Shown here: positions 1-8,426 of the stretch, piece by piece
Layout: every line of letters begins with the position of its first letter
How positions within the stretch are numbered: the stretch's first letter is position 1
Assembly (NCBI GenBank): GCA_030666985.1
Contig: DAOUWT010000007.1
Span: 1-26,036 of the forward strand
Length of the DNA: 26,036 nt
Direction of reading: 5' to 3'
Source: Chloroflexota bacterium
GTDB taxonomy: Bacteria > Chloroflexota > Anaerolineae > Anaerolineales > UBA11858
The notes under the pieces: generated by a model
The model's database searches: none
The model's input: only the letters and a program-made list of their open reading frames with translations
Told to the model about the DNA's origin: nothing
Translations under genes and position numbers: made by a program

Positions 1-74
1 AATAAATTTCTCAGTCAGTGGTAAAATATAAACAAGTGTTCCCCTGTTTACCATAATTATTCAGTCCGCCAGTT

Positions 75-102
75 CACGTTTCACGCCTTACGTTTCACGT
101 TT
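75..102 (+). repeat. Heptamer array H1 upstream of tsaE
   Basis: Four contiguous 7-nt units: CACGTTT, CACGCCT, TACGTTT, CACGTTT. They end eight bases before the tsaE start codon and leave no room for a normal Shine-Dalgarno sequence. This is the first of nine such arrays in the window; consensus unit YACGNNN, read in the direction of the following gene. Confidence 0.85.
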
Positions 103-109
103 CAAACCC

Positions 110-601
110 ATGCCAATTATCGACAAAAACTCCTTCGAAATCATCAGCCGCAGCCCCGACCAAACCAGGCGGGTGGGGATGCGCCTGGGCGCGTTGCTCC
201 GGGCCGGAGACGTGATTGGCTTAGTGGGCGACCTGGGGGCCGGAAAAACCACCCTCGTGCAGGGAATCGCCTCTGGCTGGGGATCGCTTGACGCCGTTTC
301 TAGCCCCACTTTCATACTCGTGAGAGTATATCGCCGTTTAGATGGTGGACGCCTCTCCCACCTGGACGCCTATCGCCTGAGCGGCCCCTCCGAAGCCACA
401 GATTTAGACATAGACGCCATGCTGGCCCAAGGCCCTCTCGTCGTCGAATGGGCCGACCGCATACAAGATGCCCTCCCCACTCAATATTTGCAGATTCGCA
501 TGAGATGGATAGCCGGCGAACAACACGATTTCATACTAACCGCGCAGGGAGAACATTACCAAACCCTCCTAGAGCGTTTCAAGCAAGAAGTTTACGGGTA
601 A
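110..601 (+). CDS. tsaE: TsaE, tRNA t6A biosynthesis ATPase
   Basis: Small P-loop ATPase that works with TsaB and TsaD in the cytoplasm to place threonylcarbamoyl on A37 of ANN-decoding tRNAs. The 163-residue protein has a Walker A motif GDLGAGKTT at residues 40-48, the family motif SSPTF at about 64-68, and the later HLDAYRL and VVEWADR blocks typical of TsaE. Its length is normal for the family. The ATG at 110 is the only sensible start, but no Shine-Dalgarno is visible because the heptamer array ends just before it. tsaB follows after a 72-base spacer occupied by a perfect hairpin, so the two probably form one transcript. Identification is firm. Confidence 0.95.
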   Translation: MPIIDKNSFEIISRSPDQTRRVGMRLGALLRAGDVIGLVGDLGAGKTTLVQGIASGWGSLDAVSSPTFILVRVYRRLDGGRLSHLDAYRLSGPSEATDLDIDAMLAQGPLVVEWADRIQDALPTQYLQIRMRWIAGEQHDFILTAQGEHYQTLLERFKQEVYG

Positions 602-602
602 G

Positions 603-645
603 CGCTTAGGAACCGCGTTCCTTTGAGGAACGCGGTTCCTAAGCG
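603..645. repeat. Palindrome P3a, perfect 20-bp stem
   Basis: A perfect inverted repeat with 20-base arms (603-622 and 626-645) and a TTG loop, starting two bases after the tsaE stop. Each arm is itself built as AGGAAC-NNN-GTTCCT, so the element is a palindrome of palindromes. There is no T-run, so it is not a classical terminator. A related copy lies inside a coding region at 15855-15900. Confidence 0.9.
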
Positions 646-676
646 TAGTGAATAATTACGTTTACGGAGTATTGTG

Positions 677-1345
677 ATGCTATTAGCGGCAGATACCTCG
701 ACCCGCACCATTGGAGTTGCCCTTTACGGCGGTGCCCGCGTCCTGAGCGTGGATACCTGGAGCACCAACAACTACCACACCGTAGAGTTAGCCCAAGCAG
801 TGGCGGATAACCTGGCCCGCGTGGGGGCCTCTCCGGGGGATTTACAGGCCCTGGGCGTGGCACTCGGCCCCGGCTCGTTTACCGGGCTGCGGATTGGGCT
901 AGCTTTTGCCAAGGGGCTGGCTTTCAGTCAGGGGGGATTGCCCATCATCGGCATCCCCACCCTGGACGTGGTCGCCGCCGCCCAACCCCTCCGCGACATG
1001 CCCCTGGTCGCCGTTTTGCAAGCCGGGCGGAAGCGTTTGGCCGTGGGCTGGTATCAGCCGGGGGATGGACGTTGGCAATCGCTCGACAAGCTGGAAAACC
1101 TCACCGTGGAGGAGCTGGCGCAGAAAATAAGCACTCCCACCCTGGTGAGCGGGGAGCTAACCCACGCGCTGCGGGAAACGCTGCGGGAGGGCGCCGCCGC
1201 TGTTTTGGCGTCCCCCGCCCACGCCTGGCGTAATCCCGCCTTTCTAGCAGAACTAGCCTGGGAGCGCTGGCAAGCCGGAGAAACTGATGATCCCGCTACC
1301 CTATCCCCCATCTACCTCCACCGGGGAGAACCTATTCCCGGGTGA
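677..1345 (+). CDS. tsaB: TsaB, t6A complex scaffold subunit
   Basis: Inactive ASKHA-fold paralogue of TsaD that bridges TsaD and TsaE in the t6A synthase. Visible family blocks are LLAADTSTRTIGVAL at the N-terminus, the ALGVALGPGSFTGLRIGL segment near residues 60-80, and a C-terminal region ending SPIYLHRGEP, as in other TsaB proteins (PxYLR-like ending). About 222 residues, which is normal. A GTG at 674 and an ATG at 677 are adjacent; ATG 677 is preferred because ACGGAG at 664-669 is better spaced for it. The stop codon (1343-1345) already lies within the first unit of a heptamer array. rimI, often next to tsaB, is absent here. Confidence 0.93.
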   Translation: MLLAADTSTRTIGVALYGGARVLSVDTWSTNNYHTVELAQAVADNLARVGASPGDLQALGVALGPGSFTGLRIGLAFAKGLAFSQGGLPIIGIPTLDVVAAAQPLRDMPLVAVLQAGRKRLAVGWYQPGDGRWQSLDKLENLTVEELAQKISTPTLVSGELTHALRETLREGAAAVLASPAHAWRNPAFLAELAWERWQAGETDDPATLSPIYLHRGEPIPG

Positions 1346-1412
1346 AACGTGATGCGTGTTGCGTGAAACGTGATGCGTAAAATCACGTCTTCACGTTTCA
1401 CGTTTTACGTTT
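1342..1412. repeat. Heptamer array H2, inverted pair
   Basis: First half (1342-1376): five GTGNNNC units, GTGAAAC GTGATGC GTGTTGC GTGAAAC GTGATGC. Second half (1384-1412): opposite orientation, CACGTCT(T) CACGTTT CACGTTT TACGTTT. The halves can pair into a hairpin. The array fills nearly the whole spacer between tsaB and the DNA glycosylase and begins within the tsaB stop codon. Confidence 0.85.
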
Positions 1413-1437
1413 CCAAGTCTATGCAAGGACAACTATT

Positions 1438-2061
1438 ATGACATCTGAAGAAACCTTAAAAGAAATTGCCGAAGAAGTCTCCCATTGTACGAAATGCAAG
1501 CTGCATTATTCCCGGCAAAAAGGTGTGCCCGGAGAGGGGCCGCCGGATGCCGAGATTGTCTTCATTGGCGAAGGGCCGGGATACCACGAAAACGTGCAAG
1601 GCCGACCTTTTGTGGGCGCGGCGGGGCAGTTCCTGGAAGAATTGCTAGAAACGATTGGCATGAAGCGCGAGGATGTCTTCATCACCAATGTCGTCAAGTG
1701 CCGTCCTCCCGGCAACCGCGATCCCGAACCCGAAGAGTTGGCAGCTTGTAAAGGCTATTTAGATCGCCAACTTGAGACGCTCAATCCCAAAGTGGTGGTG
1801 ACGCTGGGGCGATTTTCCATGGCACGCTATATTGCCAACGCGAAAATCTCTCATATCCACGGCAAGCCCCGGCGGGTAAATGGCTTGTTGGTAGTTCCCT
1901 TTTATCACCCGGCCGCGGCCCTGCACCGGCCCTCCCTGCGCTCGGAGATAGAAAAGGATTTCGCAAAACTCCCTGGGCTAATAGAGAACGCGGCTCAGTT
2001 TCCCGATTACGTCCGCGAAGAGCAGGAAGAGGAACAGGCAGAGCAATTGAGTATGTTTTGA
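1438..2061 (+). CDS. udg: Family 4 uracil-DNA glycosylase, 4Fe-4S
   Basis: Removes uracil from DNA to start base-excision repair. The 207-residue protein has the four cysteines that bind the 4Fe-4S cluster in this family (C17, C20, C88, C104), the first active-site motif GEGPG at 44-48, and the second motif HPAA at 157-160. A short acidic C-terminal tail (EEQEEEQAEQ) follows the catalytic domain. ATG 1438 is preceded by AAGGAC at a usable distance. It is probably unrelated to the polysaccharide genes that follow. Family 4 enzymes are common in thermophiles, archaea and Chloroflexota-like bacteria, which fits the suspected origin but does not prove it. Confidence 0.93.
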   Translation: MTSEETLKEIAEEVSHCTKCKLHYSRQKGVPGEGPPDAEIVFIGEGPGYHENVQGRPFVGAAGQFLEELLETIGMKREDVFITNVVKCRPPGNRDPEPEELAACKGYLDRQLETLNPKVVVTLGRFSMARYIANAKISHIHGKPRRVNGLLVVPFYHPAAALHRPSLRSEIEKDFAKLPGLIENAAQFPDYVREEQEEEQAEQLSMF

Positions 2062-2087
2062 AGTCCATCGAATAGAATTCGAGGCTG

Positions 2088-2220
2088 GTACACCAAATGG
2101 GTGCACACCGTGCACAAAATCCGCCTACGCGGATTAGGCCTCAGAACTAACCGACGAAGGTCGGTGTGTTTGCTCTGCAAACCTAGCAAGCCAGGGTCGA
2201 TTTCAATCGATTTGGTGTAC
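2088..2220. repeat. Multi-hairpin element M1, closed by 11-bp inverted ends
   Basis: Five small hairpins stand in a row: GTGCAC/GTGCAC (2101-2115), AATCCGC/GCGGATT (2118-2135), ACCGAC/GTCGGT with a GAAG loop (2150-2165), GTTTGC/GCAAAC (2168-2182) and TCGATT/AATCGA (2197-2210). The outer ends GTACACCAAAT (2088-2098) and ATTTGGTGTAC (2210-2220) are perfect inverted repeats, so the whole segment could fold as a multibranch structure. A second, diverged copy lies at 16880-16984. It is not a known riboswitch or tRNA that I recognise. Confidence 0.85.
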
Positions 2221-2222
2221 TT

Positions 2223-2260
2223 CACGTATCACTCATCACGTTTCACTCATCACGTTTCAC
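2223..2260 (+). repeat. Heptamer array H3 upstream of the epimerase
   Basis: Five full units in register, CACGTAT CACTCAT CACGTTT CACTCAT CACGTTT, plus CAC. The array abuts the Shine-Dalgarno AGGAG (2261-2265) of the next gene and is oriented toward it. Confidence 0.85.
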
Positions 2261-2274
2261 AGGAGTATTTTTTT

Positions 2275-3255
2275 ATGTCAACTTATTTAGTCACTGGCGC
2301 AGCCGGTTTCATAGCCTCTCGTGTAGCGGGGATGCTGCTCGATGGTGGGCACACCGTGGTGGGCGTGGATAACATGAACCACGCCTACGATGTGCGCATG
2401 AAAGAATATCGTCTCGGCCAGCTCAAGAGCCGCGAGCGATTTTCCTTCCATGAAATGGATATCAGTGATAAGAGTTTGTTAGAGATGGAGCAATTCACAG
2501 GGCCTGCTTTCGACGCCGTTATCAACCTGGCAGCGCGGGCCGGAGTGCGGACCAGCGTCGAAAATCCCTGGGTTTACGTGGATACGAATATGACCGGCAC
2601 CCTGAACTTGCTAGAGTTGTGCCAGCGGAACAATATTCCCAAGTTCATCCTGGCCTCAACGTCAAGCATTTACGGAAACGATGCCCCCCTCCCCACGCCG
2701 GAGACAGCCGATAGTGCGCGTCCCCTCCAGGCCTATGCGGCCAGCAAAAAAGGGGCCGAGGCCCTGGCGCACGCTTACCACTATCTCTATGATATTGATG
2801 TCTCGGTGGTGCGTTATTTCACGGTCTACGGCCCGGCGGGACGCCCGGACATGGTCATGTTCCGCTTCAATAAATGGATTATGGAAGGAACCCCCCTGCG
2901 TTTGAACGGTGATGGCGAACAATCGCGTGGTTTCACCTATGTTGATGATATTGCCCGGGGCACGATTGCCGCTCTCAAGCCGGTGGGCTACGAGATCATC
3001 AATTTGGGCGGCCACGAGGTGATCACCATAAACGATTTGATCGGAATTCTGGAACGTCACACGGGGAAAACAGCGACCGTGAAACATTATCCCCTCCATA
3101 AAGCGGATGCTCGCGCCAACCAAGCCAGAGTTGAAAAAGCGGGAGAACTCCTAGGTTGGGAACCGCACGTTTCCCTGGAGGAAGGCATTGGGCGCATGGT
3201 GGCCTGGTACGACGAGAACCGGGACTGGGTGAAAGACATTGACACGAATAAGTAG
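2275..3255 (+). CDS. UDP-glucuronate 4-epimerase-like SDR
   Basis: Extended short-chain dehydrogenase predicted to epimerise a nucleotide sugar at C4, most likely UDP-glucuronate to UDP-galacturonate (CapI/LspL type). It has the NAD-binding TGAAGFIA at residues 7-14, ASTSSIYG near 128-134, and the catalytic pair Y154/K158 in YAASKK. AARAGVR, FTVYGPxGRPDM and FTYVDDI are typical of the UDP-GlcA epimerase branch. It has 326 residues, a normal length. ATG 2275 is chosen because AGGAG lies nine bases upstream and the Rossmann motif starts at residue 7; the open frame extends upstream into the multi-hairpin repeat and is not expected to be translated. Substrate is inferred from subgroup motifs only. 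Confidence 0.85.
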   Translation: MSTYLVTGAAGFIASRVAGMLLDGGHTVVGVDNMNHAYDVRMKEYRLGQLKSRERFSFHEMDISDKSLLEMEQFTGPAFDAVINLAARAGVRTSVENPWVYVDTNMTGTLNLLELCQRNNIPKFILASTSSIYGNDAPLPTPETADSARPLQAYAASKKGAEALAHAYHYLYDIDVSVVRYFTVYGPAGRPDMVMFRFNKWIMEGTPLRLNGDGEQSRGFTYVDDIARGTIAALKPVGYEIINLGGHEVITINDLIGILERHTGKTATVKHYPLHKADARANQARVEKAGELLGWEPHVSLEEGIGRMVAWYDENRDWVKDIDTNK

Positions 3256-3291
3256 GGTGTCGGGGACTCCCGGTGGGCTGAAAGGAATGAA

Positions 3292-5253
3292 ATGACTAAG
3301 TTTATTGGAAAGCAAACAAACAAGAATACTTATTTGCTATTAGCTTTGGATTTTATTTATGCGCTGTCTTCATTACAAATTTTCTATGTTGAGTTAAAGA
3401 ACTTTTGGTCTGATAAATACTTTGAAGAGGATGTAATTTTCTCTTTACGTTTATGGGGGATAATTGGCGTTGGATTACTTTTGATTTCATTTTTATTTTT
3501 ACGTGATTCGGAACGGGTTTCTACTTTTTTGGGGAACCTCACGAGCAACATCGCTGGATATGCCAAGTATTTACTCTTTGTTGGGTCTTTATTGTTATAC
3601 GGATTTTTTAGTCTTAGCCCTAATTTAAACTGGAATTCTTTGTTTTTCTTTCAGAATTTCCTATTATTATTTTTTGTCACACTTGGAACCATGTTTTTAT
3701 CTGGTACTTCTTATCCTTTCGAAAAAATATTATTTTTTTCTTTAGCTCTATACATCATCATAATTTCTTTAGGCAAATATCTTTTGTATATAAATGACTA
3801 TCCATTAAGTTTGGGATGGTCGGAGACAAGTAGTTATTATTACGCTTCTACTTTTTTGTCTAAATTCCTTTATGGGAAAAAACTGATGTTGCCATATAGG
3901 CATCACAGTAGATATTTGCTTTTGATTTTTCCATTTTTAATTTCTAATGCGCCTATTTGGATACATAGGCTATGGGAAAACAGTTTATGGATAATTACAC
4001 CTTTGTTGACAAGTTATTTATTACTTCGAAGATTAAATTTAAAAATCACATATAAGGTAATATTATGGTTTATTGGAATTGTTTTATTTATTTTGCAAGG
4101 ACCCATTTATTATCATTTACTTTTAATTCCTATATGTATTTTTTGGTTATTTGATAGCCAAAAATTTTGGAGGTCTTTGTTCCTTGTTATTGTGCTGTCT
4201 GCTTGGGCGGCTATTTCTCGAGTTAATTGGATACCTGTACCTGGTTTTTTGGCCGCGATGCTTTATTTAATGGAACGCCCTGTTACTGAACATAAGGATA
4301 AAATAAGTTCTATATATAAATACCTTCTTTTTCCTTCGGGGTGGGTACTAATTGGGGGTATAACTGGCATATTAACACGGTTTCTCTTACCAATACTTTT
4401 TAAAGTTGAAAAGACAATATTATATACAGATTTCAATTCTACACTTCTGTGGTATCGTCTTTTACCAAATCCTACCTATCGCTTAGGTATTTTACTTGGA
4501 TCCGTTTTAGTTTCTCTTCCAGGTTTTTATTTTATTTTTAAATTCTACAAAGCGAGGTCTCGTTTATATAATATATTGAGAGTGATTGGAATTTGTATTA
4601 TTCTTTTGGTATTTTTCTTGGGAGGATTAATTGTCAGTATAAAAATAGGTGGAAGTTCTAATTTGCATAATATGGATGCTTATTTACTATTTTTAGCGGT
4701 TTCTGTTGTGTATTTATATTTTAATTTTGTTGGCACAGATAACAGGGATACTTTTATTTTACCTCAGTGGGCGCTGATGAGCTTGATTTTAATTCCGATT
4801 ATTTATGTTTCCGGATTTTCTAGGCCGATTCCAGAGTTAGATCATGAAAAGGCGGACGAAACAATCCGAGTTTTACAAAGAACTATCAATGAATTCTCTA
4901 GACATGAAAATGATGTTTTACTTATGACAGAACACCAATTATTTACTTTTAATTATTTATCTGGTTTAGAACAAAAAACTATTTATGAAAAAACATTTGT
5001 AATGGAAATGGCCATGTCTGAAAATTATCCTGTCTTAAAACAATATTGGGATGATTTTCAGAACCAAAAGTTTTCTGTTATTATTGGTGAAAAAATGTCT
5101 TCTGGTCATAGCGTGGGGCAATATGCCAAGGAAAATTATTATTTTATTGAACATATTGCTGATCATTTGAGATGCTATTATAAAAAACACGAGAATTTAC
5201 CGATAAATAGTATTGAAATTTATATTCCACGAAAAGAGCCTTGTAAGGAATAA
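3292..5253 (+). CDS. Polytopic membrane protein, GT-C-like, strikingly AT-rich
   Basis: A 653-residue integral membrane protein with roughly a dozen hydrophobic segments up to about residue 510, then a soluble C-terminal domain (about 515-653). The loop with LGWSETSSYYYAS followed by LPYRHHSRYLL is similar in layout to large GT-C-like membrane proteins of Chloroflexota, so a glycosyltransferase or polymerase role is plausible but unproven. No catalytic residue can be assigned. The gene is far richer in A and T than every neighbour and uses TTA, ATA and AAA heavily, pointing to recent transfer. ATG 3292 follows AAAGGA. It sits between two nucleotide-sugar enzymes, which supports a polysaccharide role. 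Confidence 0.7.
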   Translation: MTKFIGKQTNKNTYLLLALDFIYALSSLQIFYVELKNFWSDKYFEEDVIFSLRLWGIIGVGLLLISFLFLRDSERVSTFLGNLTSNIAGYAKYLLFVGSLLLYGFFSLSPNLNWNSLFFFQNFLLLFFVTLGTMFLSGTSYPFEKILFFSLALYIIIISLGKYLLYINDYPLSLGWSETSSYYYASTFLSKFLYGKKLMLPYRHHSRYLLLIFPFLISNAPIWIHRLWENSLWIITPLLTSYLLLRRLNLKITYKVILWFIGIVLFILQGPIYYHLLLIPICIFWLFDSQKFWRSLFLVIVLSAWAAISRVNWIPVPGFLAAMLYLMERPVTEHKDKISSIYKYLLFPSGWVLIGGITGILTRFLLPILFKVEKTILYTDFNSTLLWYRLLPNPTYRLGILLGSVLVSLPGFYFIFKFYKARSRLYNILRVIGICIILLVFFLGGLIVSIKIGGSSNLHNMDAYLLFLAVSVVYLYFNFVGTDNRDTFILPQWALMSLILIPIIYVSGFSRPIPELDHEKADETIRVLQRTINEFSRHENDVLLMTEHQLFTFNYLSGLEQKTIYEKTFVMEMAMSENYPVLKQYWDDFQNQKFSVIIGEKMSSGHSVGQYAKENYYFIEHIADHLRCYYKKHENLPINSIEIYIPRKEPCKE

Positions 5254-5261
5254 AGGTATCT

Positions 5262-6233
5262 ATGCCAATTGCATTAATAACAGGTATAACCGGCCAAGAC
5301 GGCTCCTATCTAGCCGATCTCTTATTATCGAAAAGGTATCGCGTTGTGGGGTTGGTGCGGCGTTCGAGTACCATGTCCTTTGGGCGTCTGGCCCACATCC
5401 AAGACGAAATTGAGCTTGTGCAGGGGGATTTGCACGACCAAGGTTCTCTGGTATCTATAGTCGAGCGCTACCGCCCCGATGAGGTCTATAATTTCGCGGC
5501 CCAATCCTTTGTTCCTATGTCGTGGAACCAACCCGTCCTGACGGGGGATGCTACCGCTTTGGGCGTGGCACGCCTCTTGGAGGCCATCCGCCTCACATGC
5601 CCCGAAGCGCGTTTTTACCAGGCCTCTTCTAGTGAGTTATTCGGCAAAGTTCGTGAAGTGCCGCAAAACGAGGATACCCCCTTCTATCCGCGGACGCCTT
5701 ACGGGGTCGCCAAAGTTTTCGGGCATTGGATCACCGTCAATTACCGGGAAAAATATGGCACATTCGCCTGTTCTGGGATTTTGTATAACCACGAAAGTCC
5801 TCGGCGCGGCCTGGAATTTGTGACCCGCAAGATCACCCATGGCGCGGTACGCATAAAGCTGGGCCTAGCGGACGAGTTGCGCCTGGGGAATCTGGAATCC
5901 CGCCGCGATTGGGGCTTCGCGGGGGATTATGTGAGGGCTATGTGGCTTATGCTCCAACAAGATACGCCTGACGATTACGTCGTGTGTACGGGTGAAACCC
6001 ATTCCGTGCGGGATTTCTGTGAGGCAGCCTTTAGCCACGTGGGATTGGACTACCGCGACTACGTAGTCCAAGACCCGCGTTTTTACCGTCCCGCTGAGAT
6101 TGACCTCCTGGTGGGCGACCCCCGGCGGGCGCGTGAAAAGCTGGGCTGGGAGCCAGAAGTCAGCTTCGAGGAATTAGTGCAAATGATGGTGGAGAGGGAT
6201 TTGAAGTTGTTGGAGACGAAAAAGAAAGCATGA
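5262..6233 (+). CDS. gmd: GDP-mannose 4,6-dehydratase
   Basis: Converts GDP-D-mannose to GDP-4-keto-6-deoxy-D-mannose, the precursor of GDP-L-fucose or GDP-D-rhamnose. The 323-residue protein has the dinucleotide motif TGITGQDGSYLA (7-18), the catalytic set S123 and E125 in ASSSELFG, and Y147/K151 in TPYGVAK, all diagnostic of Gmd. SILYNHESPRRG-like text (ILYNHESPRRG here) and RDWGFAGDYV are further family signatures. ATG 5262 follows AAAGGT by four bases. Its stop overlaps the next start in ATGA, so the two genes are translationally coupled. No Rmd, Fcl or 4-ketoreductase follows in the window, so the end product is unknown. Confidence 0.93.
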   Translation: MPIALITGITGQDGSYLADLLLSKRYRVVGLVRRSSTMSFGRLAHIQDEIELVQGDLHDQGSLVSIVERYRPDEVYNFAAQSFVPMSWNQPVLTGDATALGVARLLEAIRLTCPEARFYQASSSELFGKVREVPQNEDTPFYPRTPYGVAKVFGHWITVNYREKYGTFACSGILYNHESPRRGLEFVTRKITHGAVRIKLGLADELRLGNLESRRDWGFAGDYVRAMWLMLQQDTPDDYVVCTGETHSVRDFCEAAFSHVGLDYRDYVVQDPRFYRPAEIDLLVGDPRRAREKLGWEPEVSFEELVQMMVERDLKLLETKKKA

Positions 6234-8215
6234 ACAAATTGATTGCTCGCGTAAAACAACTAAGCCAGGTTCCTTGGCTAGCAGAAAGCCTAACCATACT
6301 GGGGGGAATTATTTATTCTCTGCAAATTTGGATCTATGCCCATACCCAGGACTCAGTTTTGGATGAAGGGCTTTTTTTGCTTAAGGGCTATCTGTTTACG
6401 ATTGGAAAATACAAACCTTTCCAGTACTATGGCCCCTTGACGAATAAAATGCCCCTGGCTTTTTTAATTCCAGGATATGTACAGGTTCTGTTCCAACCTG
6501 GCTTGCGTACAGGCCGCTATTTTGCCATATTTTTAGCAGTCTTATATCTGGTAGGGGTGTGGATTGTGGCCCAGAGGCTAGGGGGAAAGTCCCCCAGGGG
6601 GGATGCTTCACGATGGTGGGGGGCTGGGGCAGTTTTTATGATCGCCCTAAACCCAGCAAACCTCAAATTGTACAGTATTATGGTGTCTCAAGGATTAGTA
6701 GCCACAATGCTGATTTGGGTACTGGTATTGACTTTGGGAGAAAAACGCCCCTGGTGGCAACTTGTACTAGGAGCATGTTTAGCCGGATTACTGCCTTTGA
6801 CAAGGGTGAATATGGTAATTGTCATTCCTTTCGTGTTGGGGTATATCTTTTGGGAACATGGCCTTTGGATGGGCATTTTATCTTCTTTGGTTAGCACAGT
6901 TACCTTTGTTGGGGGACACGTTTTTTTCTGGCCTGGCATTTTGTCAATCTGGCTGCCCTGGATACCAGCAAAACTAACTCCATTTTTAGGGACGTGGTAC
7001 CCGGACCACAATATTGGTGAGTTGTTGCTAGTAGGGGGGCGAGCTTCTTTTAGATCACGGGTCATGGCCTTTTTCGAAGGGGTGCGGCACCACTTTTCCG
7101 CTCTTGTAGGAGCTATGGTCACTTGGTTATTATGGCCTCGAAAATGGAGTAAGCCATCTCGTTTCCGAGTAGCAGTGTTCTTATCAGCGCTTTTTGCTTC
7201 TTTGTTTGTAATGCATGTATGGGCCGCACTCATAAAAAGCCCTAGTGTTTTTGGATTTTCGGTTTATCTATCTTTCTTCGAGATTCTGGGGATTTTGTTG
7301 GTAGTAGTTTCTTCCAAAAATTGGCGCTGGGAATTACCCTTTTGGCGGCGATATACAGCCTTTGGTCTGATGGCAATAATAATTTTGGGAATAGGGTATA
7401 CTGCTGCCAATAAAAGAACCTTGCCATGGATAATTCTCAAATGGATTTTGCGGCATCGCGCAATCCGTGTCGATGATGGGCGCATTCTTTTAGCGCCTTG
7501 GCAATGGTGGGAAGTTCTTGAGAGCAAATTCGGTTGGCCCTTTCTGGATGTTCTTTCTGTTAGTTCCCAATTGATATTAATTATATTGGCTGTAGGTATT
7601 TTGGTGCTTGCCGTAAAGGTATTATCTCAAAAATCGGGGGCAAGACTTCTGAAGCCTAGAGGCTTTTGGAGACTTCGGAAGTCTTTGCCCCAAAATATTG
7701 ACAAGATACCCAAAACTATTGCTTCGTTGAGCTTAGTTCTGATGCTCATAGGCGGAACATTAGCTTCTCCTTTGGAAGTTCTAGGAGGTGGCCGCCATAA
7801 TTTTGATTGTGAGCGCGAAACAATCACTTCTTATGAAGAGGCAGCCGAGCATATATCAAAATATGTGCAGCCGGGCGGCAGTGTGTATTGGAGTGGAGGA
7901 GATACACAATCCGTCTTGCTCGAATTAGGTGACGACATTGAGTTATTTCCTCAACAACTTAATTCAAGTTTCACTTATCGCCCAGGATATAATACAGAAT
8001 TGCTAGCTAAGTACGGATATTGGAATGACGAATTGAACCAGCAATGGTTAAGGGAAGCGGATATACTTCTCATTGAAGAAAGAGTACTCGGTGATTGGCT
8101 GCTCGATTATATCAATCACCCTGAAAGCATGTTGGATGAGGTCACATCAACAGCCCCAATAGGATGCAGGGATGGTGCTAACATTAAGGTTTATAGAAGA
8201 GAAGCCAGTGAATGA
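6230..8215 (+). CDS. GT-C (GT39/ArnT-like) membrane glycosyltransferase, copy 1
   Basis: A 661-residue polytopic protein with an N-terminal amphipathic stretch, a first outer loop carrying D45-E46 (the acidic pair typical of GT39/ArnT-like enzymes), about ten membrane spans and a soluble C-terminal domain (about 535-661). It probably transfers a sugar from a polyprenyl-phosphate donor on the outer face. A close paralogue starts at 17030 and aligns from residue 1. Two palindromic repeats lie in its reading frame: near residues 118-131 (encoding KSPRGDASRW, shared with the paralogue) and at about 465-493 (encoding SQKSGARLLK, absent from the paralogue). The ATGA overlap with gmd fixes the start. 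The exact substrate cannot be told. Confidence 0.82.
   Translation: MNKLIARVKQLSQVPWLAESLTILGGIIYSLQIWIYAHTQDSVLDEGLFLLKGYLFTIGKYKPFQYYGPLTNKMPLAFLIPGYVQVLFQPGLRTGRYFAIFLAVLYLVGVWIVAQRLGGKSPRGDASRWWGAGAVFMIALNPANLKLYSIMVSQGLVATMLIWVLVLTLGEKRPWWQLVLGACLAGLLPLTRVNMVIVIPFVLGYIFWEHGLWMGILSSLVSTVTFVGGHVFFWPGILSIWLPWIPAKLTPFLGTWYPDHNIGELLLVGGRASFRSRVMAFFEGVRHHFSALVGAMVTWLLWPRKWSKPSRFRVAVFLSALFASLFVMHVWAALIKSPSVFGFSVYLSFFEILGILLVVVSSKNWRWELPFWRRYTAFGLMAIIILGIGYTAANKRTLPWIILKWILRHRAIRVDDGRILLAPWQWWEVLESKFGWPFLDVLSVSSQLILIILAVGILVLAVKVLSQKSGARLLKPRGFWRLRKSLPQNIDKIPKTIASLSLVLMLIGGTLASPLEVLGGGRHNFDCERETITSYEEAAEHISKYVQPGGSVYWSGGDTQSVLLELGDDIELFPQQLNSSFTYRPGYNTELLAKYGYWNDELNQQWLREADILLIEERVLGDWLLDYINHPESMLDEVTSTAPIGCRDGANIKVYRREASE
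6590..6617 (-). repeat. Palindromic repeat P1 inside the GT-C copy 1 frame
   Basis: Sequence AGTCCCCCAGGGGGGATG followed by CTTCACGATG. It is one of four copies of a 28-bp repeat whose opposite strand reads CATCGCGAAGCATCCCC, a 3-base loop, then a GGGG arm. Other copies: 17389-17416 (coding) and 23904-23931 and 24674-24701 (intergenic, opposite strand). Confidence 0.8.
7623..7707. repeat. Palindromic repeat P2a inside the GT-C copy 1 frame
   Basis: Inverted arms GGGGCAAGACTTCTGAAG (7637-7654) and CTTCGGAAGTCTTTGCCCC (7673-7691) enclose a smaller hairpin AAGCC-TAGA-GGCTT. The flanks TATCTCAAAAA on the left and AAAATATTGA-AAGATA on the right match the element at 13932-14017. The reading frame stays open through it and gains about 20 residues relative to the paralogue at 17030. 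Confidence 0.85.
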
Positions 8216-8251
8216 ATTCGGCATCTCTGCGGCACAGTAACCATGCCAAAC

Positions 8252-8372
8252 CCTGCCCCCCTCAGTCCCCCCAAATGCCAAAAACATGGAATTTGGGGGG
8301 AAGCCTCCACCATCTCCTCCCCCAAATTCGACATCTTTTCGTCGCATTTGGGGGAGGCCGGGAGGGGGCAGG
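8252..8372. repeat. Nested C/G-rich hairpin element N1
   Basis: Outer arms contain CCCCCAAATGC (near 8268-8278) and GCATTTGGGGG (8344-8354), extended outward by CCTGCCCCC and GGGGGCAGG. Inside is a second pair, GAATTTGGGGG (8289-8299) and CCCCCAAATTC (8319-8329). It fills most of the spacer between the GT-C gene and wbpD. The right-hand arm reappears on the opposite strand at the end of the window (26015-26036). Confidence 0.8.
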
Positions 8373-8426
8373 CTATTACCGAATTATTTTCTTAACTTTC
8401 ATCATTCATGGGACTTTAGGAGCTAT

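Noticed and set aside
603..645. Hairpin after tsaE as an intrinsic terminator
   Set aside because: No T-run follows, tsaB lies directly downstream, and a related palindrome occurs inside a coding region.
2101..2274. N-terminal extension of the epimerase through the multi-hairpin element
   Set aside because: The SDR family starts at the Rossmann motif, ATG 2275 has a good AGGAG, and the upstream frame is a repeat.
8286..8426. N-terminal extension of wbpD (proline/glycine-rich)
   Set aside because: It is the translation of the nested hairpin repeat; AGGAG and the first hexapeptide point to 8427.
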